This document shows positions 60,760 to 64,000 of a stretch of 64,000 bases of DNA, in pieces. Location: positions 992,001-1,056,000 of the forward strand of contig CBDATO010000003.1 in the NCBI GenBank assembly GCA_965199805.1. The letters are read 5' to 3'. This DNA comes from DATAZK01 sp965199805 (GTDB lineage: Bacteria > Actinomycetota > Actinomycetes > Frankiales > Frankiaceae). Below the pieces are notes generated by a model that worked only from the letters and a program-made list of their open reading frames with translations, was not told the origin of the DNA and did no database searches. Position 1 is the first letter of the stretch. Each line of letters begins with the position of its first letter. The position numbers were made by a program, and so were the translations under genes.

Positions 60760-60867
60760 GGGGCCTATCACCTCACGTTCGTCATGTTCGGATGAATGCT
60801 GTACGTGCCGAACGGGACCGGACTCACCCCCTCCCACGGCGGGTGACTCGGCCGTTCGACGTGTTGA

Positions 60868-61119
60868 TCATGTTCCTGCGGAGACGTTGCTCCAAAAGAT
60901 GCCCGTACCGGCCTCGGGCGACATGAGCTGCTCTGCGGCTCGCTGACCCCGCTGGCGGCGACTGTGCCGGGTCCAGCCCTTGCGGATGTACTCCCCCAAA
61001 GCGCGACGACCCCCCTCCCCGATGGTCGCCCAGTGTCGCAGCATGAGCTTTCGGCTGGCCTCGCCAGCCGCCCACACCGCCGCCCACAGTTCGTCGGGCA
61101 TGCCATCGGGTCGATTCAT
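60868..61119 (-). CDS. Unknown 83-residue basic protein
   Basis: MNRPDGMPDELWAAVWAAGE start, then REYI-type helix ALGEYIRKGWTRHSRRQRGQ and end GTGIFWSNVSAGT. ATG 61119 has GAGGGG upstream. Basic and helical; no family recognised. Confidence 0.55.
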   Translation of the reverse strand: MNRPDGMPDELWAAVWAAGEASRKLMLRHWATIGEGGRRALGEYIRKGWTRHSRRQRGQRAAEQLMSPEAGTGIFWSNVSAGT

Positions 61120-61255
61120 CGCCCCTCTCTCATGCTGATGCACGCCGGAGGCCCGGCACCAGAGCACGTGACGGAGACTTGGCCTGGCATGCAGCAACCT
61201 CTCTATGTCGGGCTTAGGTCGGATCGGCGGCAAGGAGCTAGCCGGTTCTACGCCT

Positions 61256-61582
61256 TCAGATCGGGAGAAAGTCGCTCCAACTCGGCCAAACGTGATTCGT
61301 CTTGGTCTGGACGAAGAGCTCCAACTGATCATTCCGCAGCCATACGAACGAGTCATGCGCCCGCAGGGACCTGATGCGACTTGACCGGTGTGACGCCATG
61401 TAGTCCGCGTAAAGGGCACGGAGGTCGCCGGGCTTGCCGTCCCACCTCTCGCGTAACTCGTCGTCCGAGGCGAGCAGGCTGTCGAAATAAGCAGTGACTT
61501 CAGACAGCCGCCGCCGGTAGCGCGCGCCCCTGCGACGACGAGTGAGCGGAGGAGTGAGGTCGTGCTGTCCGCTATCACTCAA
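61256..61582 (-). CDS. Unknown 108-residue protein
   Basis: MSDSGQHDLTPPLTRRRRGA start, then RRLSEVTAYFDSLLASDDEL and DSFVWLRNDQLELFVQTKTN. TTG 61582 start, with TATGAT 11 nt before it. No family recognised. Confidence 0.5.
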   Translation of the reverse strand: MSDSGQHDLTPPLTRRRRGARYRRRLSEVTAYFDSLLASDDELRERWDGKPGDLRALYADYMASHRSSRIRSLRAHDSFVWLRNDQLELFVQTKTNHVWPSWSDFLPI

Positions 61583-61600
61583 CGAGTGCCCCGATCATAT

Positions 61601-61783
61601 TCAAGGACCGAAGAAGTCGCTTTCCAGGCCCTTTCGGATCGCCACGAGCTTTCTATACACGTCCAACGCCTGCGCTCCGGCAAAACCGCGTGACATGCGT
61701 TGCAGGTAGTGCAGCACCTCTCGTAGGTCCTGCACCTCGTCAGGTGTCAGTGTCACCGACCCATCCGGTTGCCGCTGCACCAT
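61601..61783 (-). CDS. Unknown 60-residue protein
   Basis: MVQRQPDGSVTLTPDEVQDL start, helical LREVLHYLQRMSRGFAGAQA and end GLESDFFGP. TACTGT lies 4 nt before ATG 61783 and 7 nt before GTG 61780. No family recognised. Confidence 0.5.
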   Translation of the reverse strand: MVQRQPDGSVTLTPDEVQDLREVLHYLQRMSRGFAGAQALDVYRKLVAIRKGLESDFFGP

Positions 61784-61935
61784 GGGGACAGTACGGGTGT
61801 CTCTAAGAGCGCTGCCTTGGCCCGTCTGGCGTCCAGAAGGAGGAACGGCCTCTTCGGGCCTCACGTCGGCCGCGTACCTTCCTTGCGGCAGCCATTCAAC
61901 CCGCCAACAGCCAACGCTTGCACGCAGAGCGACCT

Positions 61936-62472
61936 TCAATTGGTCTTGCCCGCTTTCGTCGCGGACTCCCCCGTCGCGGCCCCGGCCGCTCCTGTCGGAC
62001 GTGTTCTCATCTCGGCGCGCTCAGCGCTTTTGATCCGTGACCGGAAGTACAGTCCGACCACGATCGCGCCGCCAAGCCCACCCGCCACCGGCGATAAGCC
62101 CCGCGAATATGAGTGCTGGGCGAAGTTGGCGGCCAGCCACGTCGCCAGCCACACCAACGCGGCCACGCTCGCCCCTCTGTGCAGCCGCCTAGGACGCCAC
62201 ATGCCGTGCAGTAATTCCAGGTACTCGGCTGCTAGCTCGTGGACCGGACGACGCAGCCGGTCAGGGATGGGGCCATTGCGAGCCACGGCGCGACGAAGGA
62301 CGTCGCTGTCTGCAACTGTCAGGCCGTGACGACGCGTTACATGCCAGAGCAGGTCATCGAACGTAGGAACCGGGGGCCGGTCGAGTGTGGTCGCCCGGCT
62401 CAGGCGGATAGCGCCAAAGCACAGCATGGCGATCCCGGCTACCGCGCCGAGCAGCACGATGAACGCCTCCAC
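61936..62472 (-). CDS. Membrane protein
   Basis: 178 residues from GTG 62472 (GGGGGA upstream). Helices AFIVLLGAVAGIAMLCFGAI, ASVAALVWLATWLAANFA and SPVAGGLGGAIVVGLYF; a soluble segment DLLWHVTRRHGLTVADSDVL lies between the first two. Tail Ala/Thr-rich. Unknown function. Confidence 0.6.
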   Translation of the reverse strand: MEAFIVLLGAVAGIAMLCFGAIRLSRATTLDRPPVPTFDDLLWHVTRRHGLTVADSDVLRRAVARNGPIPDRLRRPVHELAAEYLELLHGMWRPRRLHRGASVAALVWLATWLAANFAQHSYSRGLSPVAGGLGGAIVVGLYFRSRIKSAERAEMRTRPTGAAGAATGESATKAGKTN

Positions 62473-62679
62473 GAGGGTCCCCCATCGTCGCGCCGGTTGT
62501 GGCAATGATGAGGTTAACGGCCTCATGGCATCAACCGAACCCGCGTGTCAATATCTGATCGCCACCTGAACTCGCCTACACCCGTTTCACACCCGGCCCG
62601 ACGTCATGAATGTGCGCCGTTGCCCGACTGTTGTGGGTGTGGGCCACAAATGTCCACGACCCCAATGAGGAGGATTCCG

Positions 62680-63384
62680 GTGGTCCGTCCGAAGGCTCGA
62701 TGTGCCCTCTTGGCGCTGGCGTTGACTGTTCCGTTGCTGACCAGTGCCTGTGGCAGCTCGTCCAGCTCAGGCAACGGTGAAGCGAAAAAGACCGGCCCGC
62801 AGGTCGCGAAGGACGCCGGTGCCGCGTTAGGTGCGTCGAACGCCGTCCACATATCCGGGCAGGTCACTGAGTCGTCCACCAAGAAGCAGATCGGTGTGGA
62901 CCTTCAAGTGCAGTCGGACGGCACAAGCGGCACCCTCACCTACTCGGGCCAGCCAGTCAGCCTTGTCGTGGTCGACGGGACCAGCTATGTCAAGGCTCCC
63001 GCCGCCTTCTACGAGAGCCAGGGCGCGAGCCCAGCGCAGGCTGCCAAGGTCGCGGACCGGTGGGTGAAGACCGCCAACAGCAAAGACTTCGACAACTTCA
63101 CACTCGCCTCCCTGTCCAAGTCACTCGGCGAACCCAGCGATGGCTCAAAGATCAACGACAAGGTGACCACGGACACCATCAGCGGCCAAGACGTCGTAGT
63201 CGCATCGGAAAACGACGGGTCGAAGCTCTACGTCGCTGCCACTGGCAAGCCGGTGCCGCTACAGGTCACCAACTCCGCGCAAAGCAAGGACGGCGTAGGC
63301 ACCCTGACCTTCACCGACTACGGCAAACACCAGACGATCAAGACGCCTGCCGACGCGATTGATGCCGGGGCCAGCGGAGCATGA
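62680..63384 (+). CDS. Lipoprotein, LppX/LprAFG-like
   Basis: 234 residues. Signal peptide CALLALALTVPLLTSACGSS with lipid-anchor Cys, a Ser-rich stretch, then a beta-rich domain VHISGQVTESSTKKQIGVDL, SLVVVDGTSYVKAPAAFYES. This matches the half-barrel fold of LprG/LppX-type lipid carriers. GTG 62680 has AGGAGG at 6 nt. Its stop overlaps the next start. Confidence 0.75.
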   Translation: MVRPKARCALLALALTVPLLTSACGSSSSSGNGEAKKTGPQVAKDAGAALGASNAVHISGQVTESSTKKQIGVDLQVQSDGTSGTLTYSGQPVSLVVVDGTSYVKAPAAFYESQGASPAQAAKVADRWVKTANSKDFDNFTLASLSKSLGEPSDGSKINDKVTTDTISGQDVVVASENDGSKLYVAATGKPVPLQVTNSAQSKDGVGTLTFTDYGKHQTIKTPADAIDAGASGA

Positions 63385-63527
63385 CCGTGCTCGATGCAGC
63401 TAGCTTCCGCGTCACCGGCCTCCCGGCTGTTCTCATCATCCTGGCTGTGCTCACCGTTCTGATCACCGGCATAGTCGTAATCATCCGAGCGGTCGGACGG
63501 AAGGCCAAAAACGTCGGTCAGGACTGA
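63381..63527 (+). CDS. 48-residue single-helix membrane protein
   Basis: MTVLDAASFRVTGLPAVLII start, hydrophobic LAVLTVLITGIVVIIRAVG, basic end RKAKNVGQD. Coupled to the lipoprotein by ATGA overlap, so the two probably work together in the membrane. Confidence 0.6.
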   Translation: MTVLDAASFRVTGLPAVLIILAVLTVLITGIVVIIRAVGRKAKNVGQD

Positions 63528-63846
63528 CAGCGGCAGCCAGTCTGTTGACCTGAGCAGCGGGACTTGGTGGGGACGCGACGTCCTTTAGCCTGACAGCGGC
63601 GGCTCTCGGTGTAGTCCTACTGCTCATGCCTGCTGGCGAGCGAGTGAGCGCTTCCGGGTCGGGCATCGGCGCGGATCGAGCGGTCGGGCCGGGGGCCGTC
63701 CTCACGGCCCTCACCGTTTGGGCAAAACCAGCCCGTCCGGTGGTTGTGGCGACGTGGATCGGTCAGTTGTTCGGCAGGAGGCGAGGCAGCACCGACTGCC
63801 CGAAACGGGGGGCAACCAAATGCACCGGCGTAGCGTCATACCTACC
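63528..63846. other. 319-bp gap with no supported gene
   Basis: A 74-codon open frame crosses it but has no start signal and ends inside the next gene's start. A TAGCGT hexamer at 63831-63836 may serve the next gene. Confidence 0.4.
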
Positions 63847-64000
63847 ATGAGGCTCGTCAAATCGATCCTGTTTCTGGCGACAGCGGTCGCCGCCGTGAGC
63901 GCCTGTTCCCCGCCGCCGGTTTCACCACCGCCGCTGAGTGACGCACCTGTGACCGCAGCAGCGCCATCAAGCGGAAGCGGGACGCTCACAGCCACTCCTG
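63847..64000 (+). CDS. Partial lipoprotein (runs off the right edge)
   Basis: 51 codons seen: signal peptide MRLVKSILFLATAVAAVSAC with lipobox VSAC, then a Pro/Ser/Ala-rich linker. The mature domain lies outside the window. Confidence 0.65.
   Translation, partial: MRLVKSILFLATAVAAVSACSPPPVSPPPLSDAPVTAAAPSSGSGTLTATP

Noticed and set aside
37430..63527. Integrative conjugative element or prophage
   Set aside because: No FtsK/TraB translocase, relaxase, replication, capsid, portal or terminase gene was recognised, so only 'integrated element' is supported.

Overview
The window is a chromosomal stretch of a high-GC actinobacterium, followed by an accessory region. The evidence is the WhiB1, PdtaS, SigR/RsrA and SigB-type regulators, the actinobacterial 24-residue ribosomal protein bL37, the BsaP biotin-synthase helper, and very GC-rich genes with many GTG starts. 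The cluster dagK-like, whiB1, pdtaS, 71-residue biotinyl protein, sigR/rsrA, aroA and rsgA recalls, from memory, the Rv3218-Rv3228 neighbourhood of Mycobacterium tuberculosis. The genus cannot be told from the sequence alone.

Bases 1-37430 are ordinary core chromosome. They hold nitrogen and NAD metabolism (glnE, glnA2, nadE), a NagZ-type hexosaminidase, malic enzyme, an rsbW-sigB stress pair, dagK, whiB1 and pdtaS, and biotin synthesis (bioF, bioD, bioB, bsaP) interrupted by a TerD-VWA gene and a DUF1800/DUF1501 export pair. A PilT-like ATPase, acetyl-CoA carboxylase parts (accC and a mini-BCCP), galE, sigR-rsrA, a DtxR regulator, aroA-rsgA, hisN, a glycerophosphodiesterase, a RecQ helicase with a phosphoribosyltransferase tail, and two transporters follow.

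Bases 37430 to at least 62500, possibly to the right edge, are an integrated element or genomic island. It opens with a tyrosine integrase operon whose last codon overlaps the start of the chromosomal eamA gene. It then carries mostly unknown genes, a large-serine-recombinase remnant, two identical 1660-bp IS1380-family copies in inverted orientation (43735-45394 and 54798-56457), and a 9.4-kb segment between them. That segment is packed with very small genes: membrane proteins, Cys-rich proteins, a cold-shock-domain protein and a duplicated two-gene module. It also holds an Imm7-type immunity protein, a TauD-like oxygenase and a HEPN-zinc-ribbon protein. Beyond the second IS are a serine resolvase, a PIN-like protein and a convergent PD-(D/E)XK nuclease, then small unknown genes and lipoproteins. 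I recognised no conjugation or replication gene in the island.

A unifying feature of the whole window is leaderless-type starts. At least 21 genes have a TAnnnT hexamer 6 or 7 nt before the start codon. I used this to choose starts, including those of several very small island genes.
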